In this document: piece by piece, positions 1-9,231 of the stretch | Layout of the letters: each line of letters starts with the position of its first letter | Numbering within the stretch: position 1 is the first letter of the stretch | Assembly (NCBI RefSeq): GCF_030944625.1 | Contig: NZ_JAUSXY010000001.1 | Coordinates: 806,001 to 870,000 of the forward strand | Reading direction: 5' to 3' | Source: Arthrobacter sp. SLBN-112 | GTDB taxonomy: Bacteria; Actinomycetota; Actinomycetes; Actinomycetales; Micrococcaceae | DNA length: 64,000 nt | The notes under the pieces: generated by a model | Databases searched by the model: none | Seen by the model: only the letters and a program-made list of their open reading frames with translations | Told to the model about the DNA's origin: nothing | Translations under genes and position numbers: made by a program

Positions 1-837
1 ATCGGGCTGGTGCTGGTGATCCGTGCCGCCCTGATCCCGGTATTCGTCAAGCAGATCAAGGCCCAGCGCGGTATGCAGCTGCTGCAGCCGGACCTGAAGA
101 AGCTGCAGGAAAAGTACAAGGGCAAGACCGACCAGCTGTCCCGCCAGGCCATGGCCCAGGAACAGATGGCCATGTACAAGAAGCACGGGACCAACCCGTT
201 CTCAGCCTGCCTGCCCATGCTGATCCAGATGCCCTTCTTCTTCGCCCTGTTCCAGGTGCTCTCGGGCATTTCCCAGGCAAAGGACCAGGGTGCCGGCATC
301 GGGGCGATGAGCCACGAGCAGGTGGTGGAGTTCGATGCCTCCAGCATCTTCGGTGCACCGTTGTCCGCCGCACTGCTGCATGGCGGTGCGGGGAACACCG
401 CCGTGGTGGTGCTCTCTATCGTGATGATCCTGGCCATGACTGCCTCCCAGTTCATCACCCAGAAGCAGATCATGGCCAAGAACATGTCCGAAGAGGCCAT
501 GGCCAGCCCGTTCATGCGGCAGCAGAAGATGATGCTCTATATCCTGCCGGTGGTCTTCGGCGTGGGTGGCATCAACTTCCCCATTGGCGTCCTGATCTAC
601 TGGACCACCACCAACCTCTGGACCATGGGACAGCAGTTCTTTGTGATCCGCCGCATGCCGACGCCGGGATCCCCCGCCGCGAAGGCCCTCGCCGAGCGCC
701 GCGCCGCCAGGGGCCTGCCGGCCCTCTCTGTCCTCACCGGGAAGCGGGATGAAGCAGCCGACGCCGCCGCGGCTGCCGCCGTGGAAGCCAAGGGACAGCG
801 CGTCCAGCCCCAGCGCAAGAACAGGAAGAAGAAGTAA
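1..837 (+). CDS. yidC: Membrane protein insertase YidC/Oxa1 (5' end outside window)
   Basis: YidC/Oxa1/Alb3-family insertase, which helps membrane proteins insert and fold, alone or with SecYEG. The frame is open from base 1 and 278 residues are visible, so the N-terminal anchor and the start are missing. Visible are the cytoplasmic basic/amphipathic hairpin (motif QLLQPDLKKLQ, about residues 25-35), the conserved segment PMLIQMPFFFALFQVL, two later hydrophobic segments, and a basic C-tail ending RKNRKKK, as in ribosome-binding tails. The stop overlaps the jag start (TAATG), so the two are translationally coupled. The location next to jag, rsmG and parAB is the classical origin-proximal rpmH-rnpA-yidC context. 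Confidence 0.96.
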   Translation: MGLVLVIRAALIPVFVKQIKAQRGMQLLQPDLKKLQEKYKGKTDQLSRQAMAQEQMAMYKKHGTNPFSACLPMLIQMPFFFALFQVLSGISQAKDQGAGIGAMSHEQVVEFDASSIFGAPLSAALLHGGAGNTAVVVLSIVMILAMTASQFITQKQIMAKNMSEEAMASPFMRQQKMMLYILPVVFGVGGINFPIGVLIYWTTTNLWTMGQQFFVIRRMPTPGSPAAKALAERRAARGLPALSVLTGKRDEAADAAAAAAVEAKGQRVQPQRKNRKKK

Positions 838-1397
838 TGTCAGCCGAGAGCACCGAGCACGTCCTTTCCGAAGAAATCGCAGACCAGGATGAGTCTGTGA
901 ACCAGGACGCTTCCCCCAAGTCCTCCGCCGCCAGCCGCCTCGAAGAAGAGGGAGACGTCGCTGCCGACTACCTTGAGGAACTGCTGGATATCGCTGACAT
1001 TGACGGCGATATCGACATCGAGGTCCGCAACGGCCGCACGTACATCTCGATTGTTGCCGAGGACGAGACCGAGGGCCTCGAAGGCCTGGTAGGTGAAGAC
1101 GGCGAGGTGCTTGAAGCCCTCCAGGAGCTCACCCGGCTGGCTGTACTCTCCGCCACCGAGAACCGTTCCCGGCTTGTGCTGGACATCAATGGTTACCGGC
1201 AGGAACGCACCGGCCACCTGCAGAAGATTGCCGAAGACGCAGCAGCTTCCGTCAAGGAATCCGGCAAGCCGGTTGCCCTCGAGCCGATGAGTGCCTACGA
1301 ACGCAAGATTGTGCACGACGCCGTGGCTGACCTCGGCTTGGTCAGCGAGTCCGAGGGCGAAGGCTCCGGACGCCACATTGTTGTTTCCGCAGACTAG
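837..1397 (+). CDS. jag: KH/R3H-domain RNA-binding protein Jag (KhpB)
   Basis: Single-stranded nucleic-acid binding protein of the Jag/SpoIIIJ-associated (KhpB) family, linked in other bacteria to RNA binding and control of cell-wall growth. 186 residues: a very acidic N-terminal 45 residues, a KH-like domain (about 50-110, including VRNGRTYISIV), and a C-terminal R3H domain (about 115-180) with the R-x3-H signature in YERKIVHDAV. The actinobacterial form lacks the long Jag-N domain of Firmicutes, which fits this length. The ATG overlaps the yidC stop by one base; rsmG follows after 20 bp. Confidence 0.93.
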   Translation: MSAESTEHVLSEEIADQDESVNQDASPKSSAASRLEEEGDVAADYLEELLDIADIDGDIDIEVRNGRTYISIVAEDETEGLEGLVGEDGEVLEALQELTRLAVLSATENRSRLVLDINGYRQERTGHLQKIAEDAAASVKESGKPVALEPMSAYERKIVHDAVADLGLVSESEGEGSGRHIVVSAD

Positions 1398-1417
1398 AGA
1401 ATGCCAGCACGATAACC

Positions 1418-2068
1418 ATGGTTGATATCACGGCAGCAGAGCTTCGCGCTGCTGAGAAGATTTTCGGCGACCGCCTGGAACTGGCCAAGCGCTATGTGGA
1501 GCACCTGGCCACTTCCGGGACCGAACGCGGGCTGATCGGGCCACGCGAGGTTCCCCGCCTGTGGAGCCGCCACGTGCTCAACTGCGCGGTCATCGAAAGT
1601 GAGATAGCCCAGGGAAGCCACGTGGCCGACGTCGGAAGCGGGGCTGGCCTGCCTGGCCTGTGCCTTGCCATTGCCCGCCCCGACCTCGAACTCACGCTCA
1701 TCGAGCCCCTGGAGCGCAGGGTGATCTGGCTACAGGAAGTAGTGGATGACCTCGGCCTGGACAACGTCACCGTCATGCGTACCAGGGCCGAACTGGCTGT
1801 GGGGCACGTGGAGGCTGACGTGGTCACGGCCCGTGCCGTATCGGCTTTGGCCAACCTTGCAGGCCTGACTATTCCGCTCCTTGCGGGCCACGGTGAAGTG
1901 GTGGCCATCAAGGGCCGCAGCGCCGGCGAAGAGATCGAAAAGGCCGCGAAAGTCATCCGCAAGCTCGGGGGTGTGGAGACGTCGGTAATCACCGTCGGCG
2001 ACAACCTCCTCGAGGAGCCCACCACTGTGGTGCGCATTGTGGTGAACAAGTCCCAAAAGAAGTCCTAA
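1418..2068 (+). CDS. rsmG: 16S rRNA (guanine-N7)-methyltransferase RsmG (GidB)
   Basis: SAM-dependent methyltransferase that modifies G527 of 16S rRNA; in other bacteria its loss gives low-level streptomycin resistance. 216 residues, normal family length. The SAM-binding motif I is visible (VADVGSGAGLPGLCLAI, about residues 68-84), followed by the acidic motif II (LELTLIEPLERRVIWL) and the family-typical TARAVSALANL segment. It lies between jag and parA as in most actinobacteria. The upstream Shine-Dalgarno is weak (jag stop 20 bp before), so coupling to jag is likely. Confidence 0.95.
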   Translation: MVDITAAELRAAEKIFGDRLELAKRYVEHLATSGTERGLIGPREVPRLWSRHVLNCAVIESEIAQGSHVADVGSGAGLPGLCLAIARPDLELTLIEPLERRVIWLQEVVDDLGLDNVTVMRTRAELAVGHVEADVVTARAVSALANLAGLTIPLLAGHGEVVAIKGRSAGEEIEKAAKVIRKLGGVETSVITVGDNLLEEPTTVVRIVVNKSQKKS

Positions 2069-2156
2069 AGTGGGCCTGCTGACGGTGGTCAGACGGGTGG
2101 AGCAGTTAGGCTAGACAACGGCAGCAAATTGGCTGAACGAGAGTGAGTGTGCCCCA

Positions 2157-3236
2157 GTGACGAGTAGTGAAGCCTCCGCACAACGGATCCCGCCGTTTGT
2201 GTCTCTGGGGTCGGCACGTTCCGTCGCTGGGTCCGGATTGGCCGGTTTGGGAATGGCTCCGGCCCGCGGTGGAAACCATCCACGGTCGGCTACCGGTGCG
2301 GTAGGAAGCGCAGTTTCACGTGAAACAACCTCTTCCGGTAGGTCAAACGTTATCGATGCGATAGATGATTCGAGTCCTATCGCCCGTGAACTCGCCCACG
2401 AAACCAAGCGGCGGGAACGCCTGATGGGACGCGAGCTCCCCCGTCCGGAACAGACCCGGATCTTCACCGTTTCGAACCAGAAGGGCGGCGTGGGCAAGAC
2501 CACGACGACCGTGAACATCGCTGCGGCCCTTGCCGCTGCCGGGCTCAACGTCCTGGTCATCGATATCGATCCGCAGGGCAACGCCTCCACCGCCCTCGGC
2601 ATTGAACACCACGCTGAGGTGGACAGCATCTACGACGTCCTGATCAACGATGTCCCGCTGGCCGATGTTGTCGCCCCGTGCCCTGACATCGGGAAGCTGA
2701 TCTGCGCACCGGCTACGATCCACCTGGCGGGTGCCGAGATCGAACTGGTGTCGCTGGTGGCCCGTGAACAGCGTTTGCGCCGTGCCATCGATGTATATGC
2801 GAAGACGCGCGAGAAGAACGGCGAAGATCGCCTCGATTACGTCTTTATCGACTGCCCGCCCAGCCTTGGCCTCTTGACGGTAAACGCCTTCTGCGCCGCC
2901 AGTGAAGTGCTGATTCCCATCCAGTGTGAGTACTACGCCCTGGAAGGCCTCAGCCAGCTCCTCAAGAACATCGAGATGATCCAGAAGCATCTCAACGCGG
3001 ATCTTGTTGTTTCAACGATCCTGCTTACCATGTACGACGGCCGCACCAACCTCGCTGCCCAGGTTGCTGCGGAAGTACGCCAGCATTTTCCTGAACAGGT
3101 ACTCTCCGCCGTCGTTCCCCGCTCGGTGCGGATCTCTGAAGCTCCCAGCTACCAGCAGACGGTCATGACTTACGACCCGTCCTCGAGTGGTGCCCTGTCC
3201 TATTTGGAAGCCGCCGCTGAAATAGCGGAACGCTAG
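2157..3236 (+). CDS. parA: Chromosome-partitioning ATPase ParA (Soj)
   Basis: Deviant Walker ATPase that with ParB and parS segregates the newly replicated origin. 359 residues from a GTG start. The Walker A motif KGGVGKT is at residues 109-115, the DIDPQGN switch near 136, and FIDCPPSLG near 230. The roughly 100-residue low-complexity N-terminal extension is longer than in minimal ParA; residues 53-57 (VSRET) are encoded by a parS-like palindrome, a feature I remember also in mycobacterial ParA. The start is uncertain: GTG 2157 has only a weak Shine-Dalgarno, and the Met codon at residue 33 is an alternative. It is followed by parB after 66 bp. Confidence 0.95.
   Translation: MTSSEASAQRIPPFVSLGSARSVAGSGLAGLGMAPARGGNHPRSATGAVGSAVSRETTSSGRSNVIDAIDDSSPIARELAHETKRRERLMGRELPRPEQTRIFTVSNQKGGVGKTTTTVNIAAALAAAGLNVLVIDIDPQGNASTALGIEHHAEVDSIYDVLINDVPLADVVAPCPDIGKLICAPATIHLAGAEIELVSLVAREQRLRRAIDVYAKTREKNGEDRLDYVFIDCPPSLGLLTVNAFCAASEVLIPIQCEYYALEGLSQLLKNIEMIQKHLNADLVVSTILLTMYDGRTNLAAQVAAEVRQHFPEQVLSAVVPRSVRISEAPSYQQTVMTYDPSSSGALSYLEAAAEIAER
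2312..2327. promoter_or_regulatory. parS-like site inside parA
   Basis: AGTTTCACGTGAAACA, 15 of 16 matches to the perfect parS palindrome TGTTTCACGTGAAACA; the inner 14 bases are perfect. It lies in the coding sequence for the ParA N-terminal extension. A ParB loading site here is expected from the near-universal parS consensus; binding itself is inferred. Confidence 0.88.
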
Positions 3237-3302
3237 AATCTTCAATACCGCAACGCATGGAGGTCCGGCTCGTCCGGGCTTCACCACTGGAGGGATTTAC
3301 CC

Positions 3303-4595
3303 ATGAGCGAGAAGCGAAGGGGCTTAGGCCGCGGTCTTGGCGCGCTGATTCCAAGTTCCGCCGCAGCCAATGGCTCTGCCAACGGTGGAGCAGTATCGCG
3401 GCCAGTGGATCTCTTTTTTCCTGAGGGCCGGAAGAAGACTGAACCCGTGGAGCAGGCGGCCCCGCCGGTCCCGCCGGCTCCAGCCACGGCGCAGGAGAAG
3501 GAGAGCCCGGCTCCTGGCCCACGCGCTTCGGCAGCCAAGACAAGTGCCGCCAAATCCGCAGACAGCGACAAGGCCGCCGCTGCGGCGGCGGCAGCCAACG
3601 GGGCGGCTGACAAGAAGGCCCCCGCCAGGAAGGCCCCGGCAGCGCGCTCCAAGGCAGCCGCTGAGCCTGCCCCCGCTGCGGCACCGGAAGAAACCCATCA
3701 GCCCGCAGAGGCCGGCGTAGAAACGAATACGGCGGATCCGGGTGCGGCCCCGGACTCCGGCGTTGAGCTGGTTGAGGTGCCCGGCGCACGCTTTGCTGAG
3801 CTGCCGGTGGCGGACATCCACCCCAACCGCAAACAGCCCCGAGCTATCTTCGATGAAGACGACATGGCCGAGCTGGTCCACTCAGTTCGCGAAATCGGAG
3901 TCCTGCAGCCCATTGTGGTCCGCACTTCAACCGAAAGTGGTAGCGAGCCCTATGAACTGGTCATGGGTGAACGCCGCTGGCGGGCTGTACAGGCTGCCGG
4001 GCTGGAGACTATCCCCGCCATCATCCGTGACACCACGGATGATGACCTGCTCCGTGACGCATTGTTGGAGAACCTGCACCGCAGCCAGCTGAATCCCCTG
4101 GAAGAGGCGGCGGCGTATCAGCAACTTCTTGAGGATTTCGGTACCACCCATGAGCAACTGGCAGACCGGATCGGCCGTTCCCGGCCGCAGGTATCCAACA
4201 CGCTCCGCCTGTTGAAGCTGCCCCCGCTGGTGCAGCGCCGTGTCGCTGCCGGTGTGCTGTCAGCCGGGCACGCACGGGCCCTTCTCTCGCTGCCCGACGC
4301 AGCGGCCATGGAACGGTTGGCCCAGAAGATCGTTGCCGAGGGCATGTCCGTGCGCGCCACGGAAGAAGCGGTCACCCTCTACCAGGACCCTTCGAAACCG
4401 GCCAAGAACAACATTCCCCGGCCTGGGGCACGGCATGAGCGGCTGGACTACCTCGCTTCGTCGCTTTCAGACCGCCTGGACACCAACGTGAAAATCTCCC
4501 TAGGCGTTCGGAAGGGTAAGGTCAGTATCGAGTTTGCCAGCGTTGAAGACCTGAACCGCATCATGGATGTGCTGGCGCCGGGATCGACCAACTGA
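3303..4595 (+). CDS. parB: Chromosome-partitioning CTPase ParB (Spo0J)
   Basis: parS-binding, CTP-dependent DNA-sliding clamp that forms the segregation complex with ParA. 430 residues, long for the family because of an Ala/Pro/Lys-rich disordered linker (about residues 18-155). The ParB/Srx CTPase domain follows (about 158-260) with the GERRW box at 222-226 and [14 protein letters not shown] near 256; then the helix-turn-helix parS-binding domain (about 270-340) and a C-terminal dimerisation region. A good Shine-Dalgarno (GGAGGG, 3289-3294) precedes the ATG. It is the last gene of the operon before a strong terminator and the parS-rich gap. Confidence 0.97.
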   Translation: MSEKRRGLGRGLGALIPSSAAANGSANGGAVSRPVDLFFPEGRKKTEPVEQAAPPVPPAPATAQEKESPAPGPRASAAKTSAAKSADSDKAAAAAAAANGAADKKAPARKAPAARSKAAAEPAPAAAPEETHQPAEAGVETNTADPGAAPDSGVELVEVPGARFAELPVADIHPNRKQPRAIFDEDDMAELVHSVREIGVLQPIVVRTSTESGSEPYELVMGERRWRAVQAAGLETIPAIIRDTTDDDLLRDALLENLHRSQLNPLEEAAAYQQLLEDFGTTHEQLADRIGRSRPQVSNTLRLLKLPPLVQRRVAAGVLSAGHARALLSLPDAAAMERLAQKIVAEGMSVRATEEAVTLYQDPSKPAKNNIPRPGARHERLDYLASSLSDRLDTNVKISLGVRKGKVSIEFASVEDLNRIMDVLAPGSTN

Positions 4596-4618
4596 TCTTC
4601 CCAACCACGAATTCCAGT

Positions 4619-4656
4619 AGGAGGCCCGATTCGAATTGAATCGGGCCTCCTTGTGT
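4619..4656 (+). terminator. Intrinsic terminator after parB
   Basis: A perfect 14-bp stem (4619-4632 with 4638-4651) with a 5-nt GAATT loop, followed by a T-rich tract (TTGTGTTT). It lies 24 bp after the parB stop and ends the yidC-to-parB transcript. Confidence 0.9.
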
Positions 4657-4696
4657 TTAAGGCCCTCCCCTAAAAGCAAAATGGTGTACCGACTGT

Positions 4697-4728
4697 CTGA
4701 TGCTGGCTTGGGCTGATGCTGGCTTGGG
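4697..4728. repeat. 16-bp perfect tandem duplication
   Basis: CTGATGCTGGCTTGGG occurs twice head-to-tail (4697-4712 and 4713-4728), about 70 bp after the parB stop plus terminator. No function can be read from it; it may be a recent slippage duplication. Confidence 0.9.
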
Positions 4729-5191
4729 AACGGGCGCCGCGGAAACCTTCAGGCCGGACTGCTGACTCCCGCCCAGGAGGCAATCCCGCGGATGCAGACC
4801 GCTTTGAGAGTGGCATCAGGCGGTCCGCAGCCCGGAATTCAATTTCTGATACGGCCCGCCTTTTCGATGTTGGAAGATGTGAACGGTCATCGAAAACCTC
4901 TGGATAGCAGCTGTTTTGCCGCTGTTCTGCGCTGGTGGCTTCCTCCATTTCCGCGGAATAACACACGAAGTGACTCAATGGGGCCGAGCTTGCGCTTGTA
5001 GTCGTGAGTAGGAGGGTCCTGACTATCATTCGACAACCGGCGGGACTCTGCTCTCTTGGCGGACCTTCTGGCGTCCCTAAACGGCTATTTCAGGACTCCG
5101 GGCCGGGGCAGTGCCGGACGTGAGTTTTGGATGTTGCTCGGGGGCTAGCTCGCGTGAGGGGGTTTGGACGGGGTGCGGCTGGCGGCGTTCA

Positions 5192-5207
5192 TGTTTCACG
5201 TGAAACG
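5192..5207. promoter_or_regulatory. parS site
   Basis: TGTTTCACGTGAAACG, 15/16 match to the parS palindrome (last base differs). First of seven in the gap. Confidence 0.92.
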
Positions 5208-5872
5208 GGATCAACTGGCGGCGCTGGACTCCCCTGCTGGGATGCACTGTCATGATCCTCTGTGACTTCTTGTGCTTGCATCCTTGGCGCGGCCACAATG
5301 GCGCCCACCCCCTCAGAGAATTTGATTTTCTCTGTGCAACTAAGCGCTTGTAGCCTTCGTCAATGGATGCGTCGTCGTACCGGTTGCGAGGAAGAGTGTA
5401 CGAATTGGCGATTTTCTGACGGGTAACAGGCGGGTCCGTTTCATTTGAGGGAATTTTAGGTCATCTCTTTGTCAGAAGTAACAGTTTTACTGGTGTGCTT
5501 GGATTGGGAGGTCAGGAGATCTTATGACGTTCTGCCTGTCACTGGAATCGCCTCGATATGGTTCTTCCACTGGGCTTTCCGAGTTGAAGTGGTTACCACT
5601 GCGCTATGTCACTTGGACTGTCGATTCCTTGATTTTCAGTCACCACATTAGCGTCCGTTAGCGTGTGTCAGCAACGCTGCGGCCGCTTCAGTTCCCTATC
5701 GCCCTCTTCAGAAAAGCTGGCCTCGGATAGAGGGTTTTACGTCAGTAACGGTGGCGTGACACTCCGAGCGCCCGCCGCCATGGCCATTCTGGGAGCGCAT
5801 ATGGCGGTCGCTGACCACTGGGACTCCGTCCGGCGGCAAGTGACGGGGTCCATCGATAGGCCGTCCGAGCCA

Positions 5873-5888
5873 TGTTTCACGTGAAACA
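5873..5888. promoter_or_regulatory. parS site (perfect)
   Basis: TGTTTCACGTGAAACA, perfect 16-bp parS. Its partner starts 55 bp downstream, about five helical turns, so the two sites face the same side of the DNA. Confidence 0.95.
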
Positions 5889-5927
5889 GACTGGATGCTT
5901 CGGGCGGTCCGATCCCCTCACGTTGTG

Positions 5928-5943
5928 TGTTTCACGTGAAACA
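5928..5943. promoter_or_regulatory. parS site (perfect)
   Basis: TGTTTCACGTGAAACA, perfect 16-bp parS, the closest-spaced neighbour in the cluster (55 bp from the previous site). Confidence 0.95.
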
Positions 5944-6947
5944 TGGTTGGGTGCAGAAGTAGGGAAGCTTCATCGGCAGTGTGTCTGGCGACGAAGTTCG
6001 GTACTTCATGGGCGAGGCGTTGTGGCGTTGTGTCCACGGCCCCTCTTCGGCCTGCTATCTCACGTGTCGGACCATACACTGGGCGTACCCGCAAGGAATC
6101 GCCGCCCTAATGAGTGGCGTCAGATGGGTCTCCCCTGGCTGACGAGCCACACTGGCAGGCCTGCTGGACTTACTTTGTGCGTGCATGTGACCTAAAGGCT
6201 CATTGACTGAAAGAACACAGAACTGTAGTGGCGGCTTGTTGGCCAACGGCGCTGTAGTGAGGGTGCCTGCGGCGGTTCACGGATGAAGGGACTTCTCATG
6301 GCTGGGCGGAGGAGTTCTTCAGCCAGTCTGAGCTCCCTTCGAGGTCTCGTACCAATACGGCGGGAGCTGGGGCGATACCGCTACTCGACGATGCGGGAGC
6401 AAGCTGGCCAGAAAACAGTGAGACGCCTAGTACTCGAGGGCGCCCGTGGCCGTGGGTGTAGCAAAAGCAGCAGTGCGATCCAATGGAGACGCTGCGGCAG
6501 CTGTCAGGTGCGTGCGGCGACGTTCGCCGCACTAGGACCGGCCACGTATTTTCTACACTTCCCCGACCGGGCATCAATGTTCATCGGAGCTACCACCATC
6601 CACTTCCCACGTCCAAGGAGAAGTGTATTAACTGCATCAGGACCATAGGGATCACAGCCCAGGAATGCTGCCCTCGAAGTGCTGACGGGCCTAGGACCTT
6701 GGGAAAAGAAGCGACGCGGCAACAAGTTCGGCAATAGTGCGGCAGGCAAACGTACTGTAAGGTCTGCAGCACGATCACTCAATGGGTCCTCGAGCGGCCT
6801 AAGCGCAGAGACGCAATGACAGGGCGCCATGACGGGTACGCCCTGTTTGACGGAATGATGGCAGACGATGCCAGTACCTACGACGGCGCGAGAGTCCTGA
6901 TGGGGTCAATATGGGTGTGTTGGCGTTGTGCCGTGATCGGCAAAAGC

Positions 6948-6980
6948 GGTGGATATTGCTGTGGATAACTTTGTGAATAA
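6948..6980 (-). repeat. DnaA-box-like triplet, 12-bp spacing
   Basis: Three 9-mers start at 6948, 6960 and 6972, exactly 12 bp apart. They are GGTGGATAT (two mismatches), TGTGGATAA (complement of the canonical DnaA box TTATCCACA) and TGTGAATAA (complement of TTATTCACA, a known box variant). All point the same way. DnaA binding is inferred from the consensus. Confidence 0.7.
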
Positions 6981-7086
6981 CTATGGCGACCGCCCTCGTC
7001 TCATCTTGGATGGGAGCGGACAGTCGACCGACAACGGCCTGGAATGCCGGAGCCTTGCCGACCGCCCACTCGGTCGCCAGCCGCCA

Positions 7087-7102
7087 TGTTTCACGTGAAA
7101 CC
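7087..7102. promoter_or_regulatory. parS site
   Basis: TGTTTCACGTGAAACC, 15/16 match to parS. It lies between the two DnaA-box-like groups. Confidence 0.92.
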
Positions 7103-7305
7103 AAAAGGTTACCACTCGCTAGATGGTCAGAGTGCCGTTTTGAGCAGAAAAGCGATTACTTTCCGCATTAGGTTGCCTCATTGGATGTTGAGTTCACGCT
7201 ATCGGGACAGGTCCCGACCTGTGAACCGGAGGCCTGACCTAGCTTGCCGGTTCCTCGACTGGGTCGGAGAGGAGTCTGGCAGGCGTCTCGGATAACAGTG
7301 CTGGC

Positions 7306-7360
7306 TGTGGATATCGCTGTGAATAACTCCGGGGCTCCTCTGTGGATAACGTGTGAACAA
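7306..7360 (-). repeat. DnaA-box-like cluster, second group
   Basis: Four same-orientation 9-mers: TGTGGATAT (7306-7314), TGTGAATAA (7318-7326, 12 bp later), TGTGGATAA (7341-7349, a perfect complement of TTATCCACA) and TGTGAACAA (7352-7360, complement of TTGTTCACA). The first pair aligns well with the 6948-6980 group (shared GTGGATAT-N-GCTGTG core), so the two groups look like diverged copies of one element. Confidence 0.7.
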
Positions 7361-7991
7361 GTCCAGTGGTGGGGCATCAGGGTTCTGTTCTCGGTCGCTT
7401 TGATTGCATGCCTTGTGCCGGCCTGGAACAACCCCTCCGCCCATCTCAGGCACCCACCATTCTCCCTGATCTGCGGGTATGGCGGTTAGAGCTTAAGGTG
7501 CCCGTGCCGCGGGTTTGGTTCCGGGGTTCAGTTATTCCTGCTCGGCCAGGTGTCCCACCGGCCGGAGGGGTTTGATGGGGTTCGGGGCGGACCTGGCCAT
7601 CCACCGTGGCGCATGGTCTTACCCCGCGTTGCTAATCTTCGACGACCTTACTGGGAGTCGGTACAGGCTACCTTCGCGGACGCAGCACCGGCTACCTCCG
7701 ATCAGGGCCCTCTTATTCTCGGGTCGGGCGTGCGTGCCCACCTTGACGTGGTCCGCGCCCTCTTTAAGCATGACATCACCTAAATCATCCAGGCCGTAAA
7801 GCGTCGATGTCACAACCGGCCAGGTGCCCTCAGGGTCCAACACAAGGGACACAGCAATGCGTAAGTGGGGCATGCTAATTGGAGCCCGACCGTAGCGGCC
7901 ACCCATCACAATGGAGGTCCCTTCGAGTCAATCTCTGGGCGGCACATGTTCGGATCTATGGCGAGGTAAAAGCGGTTGGCGGATCATGGGC

Positions 7992-8007
7992 TGTTTCACG
8001 TGAAACA
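7992..8007. promoter_or_regulatory. parS site (perfect)
   Basis: TGTTTCACGTGAAACA, perfect 16-bp parS. Confidence 0.95.
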
Positions 8008-8814
8008 TTGGGATGTGGAGCCAAGGGGCCTGCGTGAATTCCACCAAGACGGAGAGGCCCCGAGACGGTGGGCACACCCATTGGCTGGATGGGGCGACGG
8101 TCTAAAGGAAAGCCAGCTACGACGCTTCCGGTTCCCCGATGCGCTTCCCATCCAGGTCGGCTGACTTAGTTTGCGTTGGCAGCCAAATGCATCTCTCCTA
8201 CGTGCCCGGGACCTTCATCGCCATGAGACAGGCGATGACCTGCAGATGGGTCGTGGAGATGCATACGGGGCACACTTGAGGGTCTAGGCGTGGTGGCAGC
8301 CATTACGCGTGCAGAGGGCCGCTGACGCGGTAGGGTTCGATCTCTCGTGCACTCAGATCCAGTACCGTGTCGGTATAGAACGTTGCCTGCGTTGGAAGTT
8401 GCGGCGCGAGTTGGCAAGGACGCTGCATGCACTCGAAGCGTCTATACTCGGTTCTCCAAGTGTCGTGAGGCCAATGCCTTTACTTTCGTCAATGAACATT
8501 GACCCCGGGCCTTGCGATGTAAGGAGTATGTCTCCGCCAGGGTCAAAACTGTACAGAGACGCAGCGTGCTGACGGGGCGGATCGGTCTCATCGACTTCGG
8601 GTTGTCCACGCTACATGGGCCAACCGGGGGCGAAAAGACCAGGGACGAAGAGTCGGCAGCTTGGGTCCGCTCCCTTATGCTGCGCTACGTGGTTCCAGCG
8701 GCCAGGGAAACCGGCGAGAGGCCGTCGTTCAGTAGCTTGTGGACGATTGTAGAGAATGTGTCTTTCACCCGTGTCGTACTGCGCGGGATTCAACCACAGA
8801 GTCAGCCTCCACGC

Positions 8815-8830
8815 TGTTTCACGTGAAACA
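8815..8830. promoter_or_regulatory. parS site (perfect)
   Basis: TGTTTCACGTGAAACA, perfect 16-bp parS. Confidence 0.95.
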
Positions 8831-9092
8831 TGAAGCGCCTGTTCCAGCATCGGTTTCGGCCCCTTTGGGAAGGGCAGTTGCCACCCCTATTTCGTAGCTG
8901 GTGCCTATTAAACCATCCAGATGCGACGGGGACATCATGTTGGGAGGTTGCTGCGTCGTATTTGATTGGTGGAAACGAGCGGGGCCGGGACGTGCCGGCC
9001 GCCCTCCTCCGTGTAAGTCTTCACACATACAGGGCACGATTTCCGCCGAAGCCGAGCTTGTGGATCCGCAGAACAAGCGGGCAGCGCAGCTA

Positions 9093-9108
9093 TGTTTCAC
9101 GTGAAACG
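9093..9108. promoter_or_regulatory. parS site
   Basis: TGTTTCACGTGAAACG, 15/16 match. It is the last parS before the trxA terminator, and I noticed none further right in the window. Confidence 0.92.
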
Positions 9109-9231
9109 GTAGGTGCAGTTGTACCTGGCGCGGTCCCCCGATAAACCCGTCAGCCAGTATTGGCTCACCGCGTACAGAGGATCGATAGGCGCAGGTCGAG
9201 TTGTGAACACGTCCGCCGCCATAGCCAAGAG

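Larger units (their letters stand above)
4657..9231. other. 4.6-kb gene-free intergenic locus with parS sites and DnaA-box-like repeats
   Basis: No open frame here looks coding. The short ORFs lack Shine-Dalgarno sequences and third-position GC bias, and several begin or end in the parS palindrome itself. Hand-counted 60-base lines range from about 43% to 68% GC, patchier and lower than the flanking genes. It holds seven parS palindromes, two groups of DnaA-box-like 9-mers (6948-6980 and 7306-7360), a 16-bp tandem duplication (4697-4728) and a small inverted repeat near 7206-7222 (ACAGGT/ACCTGT). Flanking transcription converges on it (parB rightward, trxA leftward) and both sides end in terminators. 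Confidence 0.75.

Noticed and set aside
5872..6195. Short rightward ORF beginning MFHVKQ
   Set aside because: Its first codons are the parS palindrome read as protein and another parS lies within it. There is no ribosome site or coding codon bias. Similar frames across 4.7-9.2 kb were dropped for the same reasons.
8512..8826. 104-residue frame in the intergenic gap (contains GRIGLIDFG)
   Set aside because: It looks a little like a kinase-type segment, but it lacks flanking conserved motifs, a ribosome site and GC3 bias, and ends in the parS site at 8815.
4657..9231. The gap as the replication origin itself
   Set aside because: Genes on both sides are transcribed toward it, opposite to what is usual around oriC, and the conserved actinobacterial order puts dnaA-oriC-dnaN left of yidC. 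A secondary DnaA-binding role is kept as a finding.
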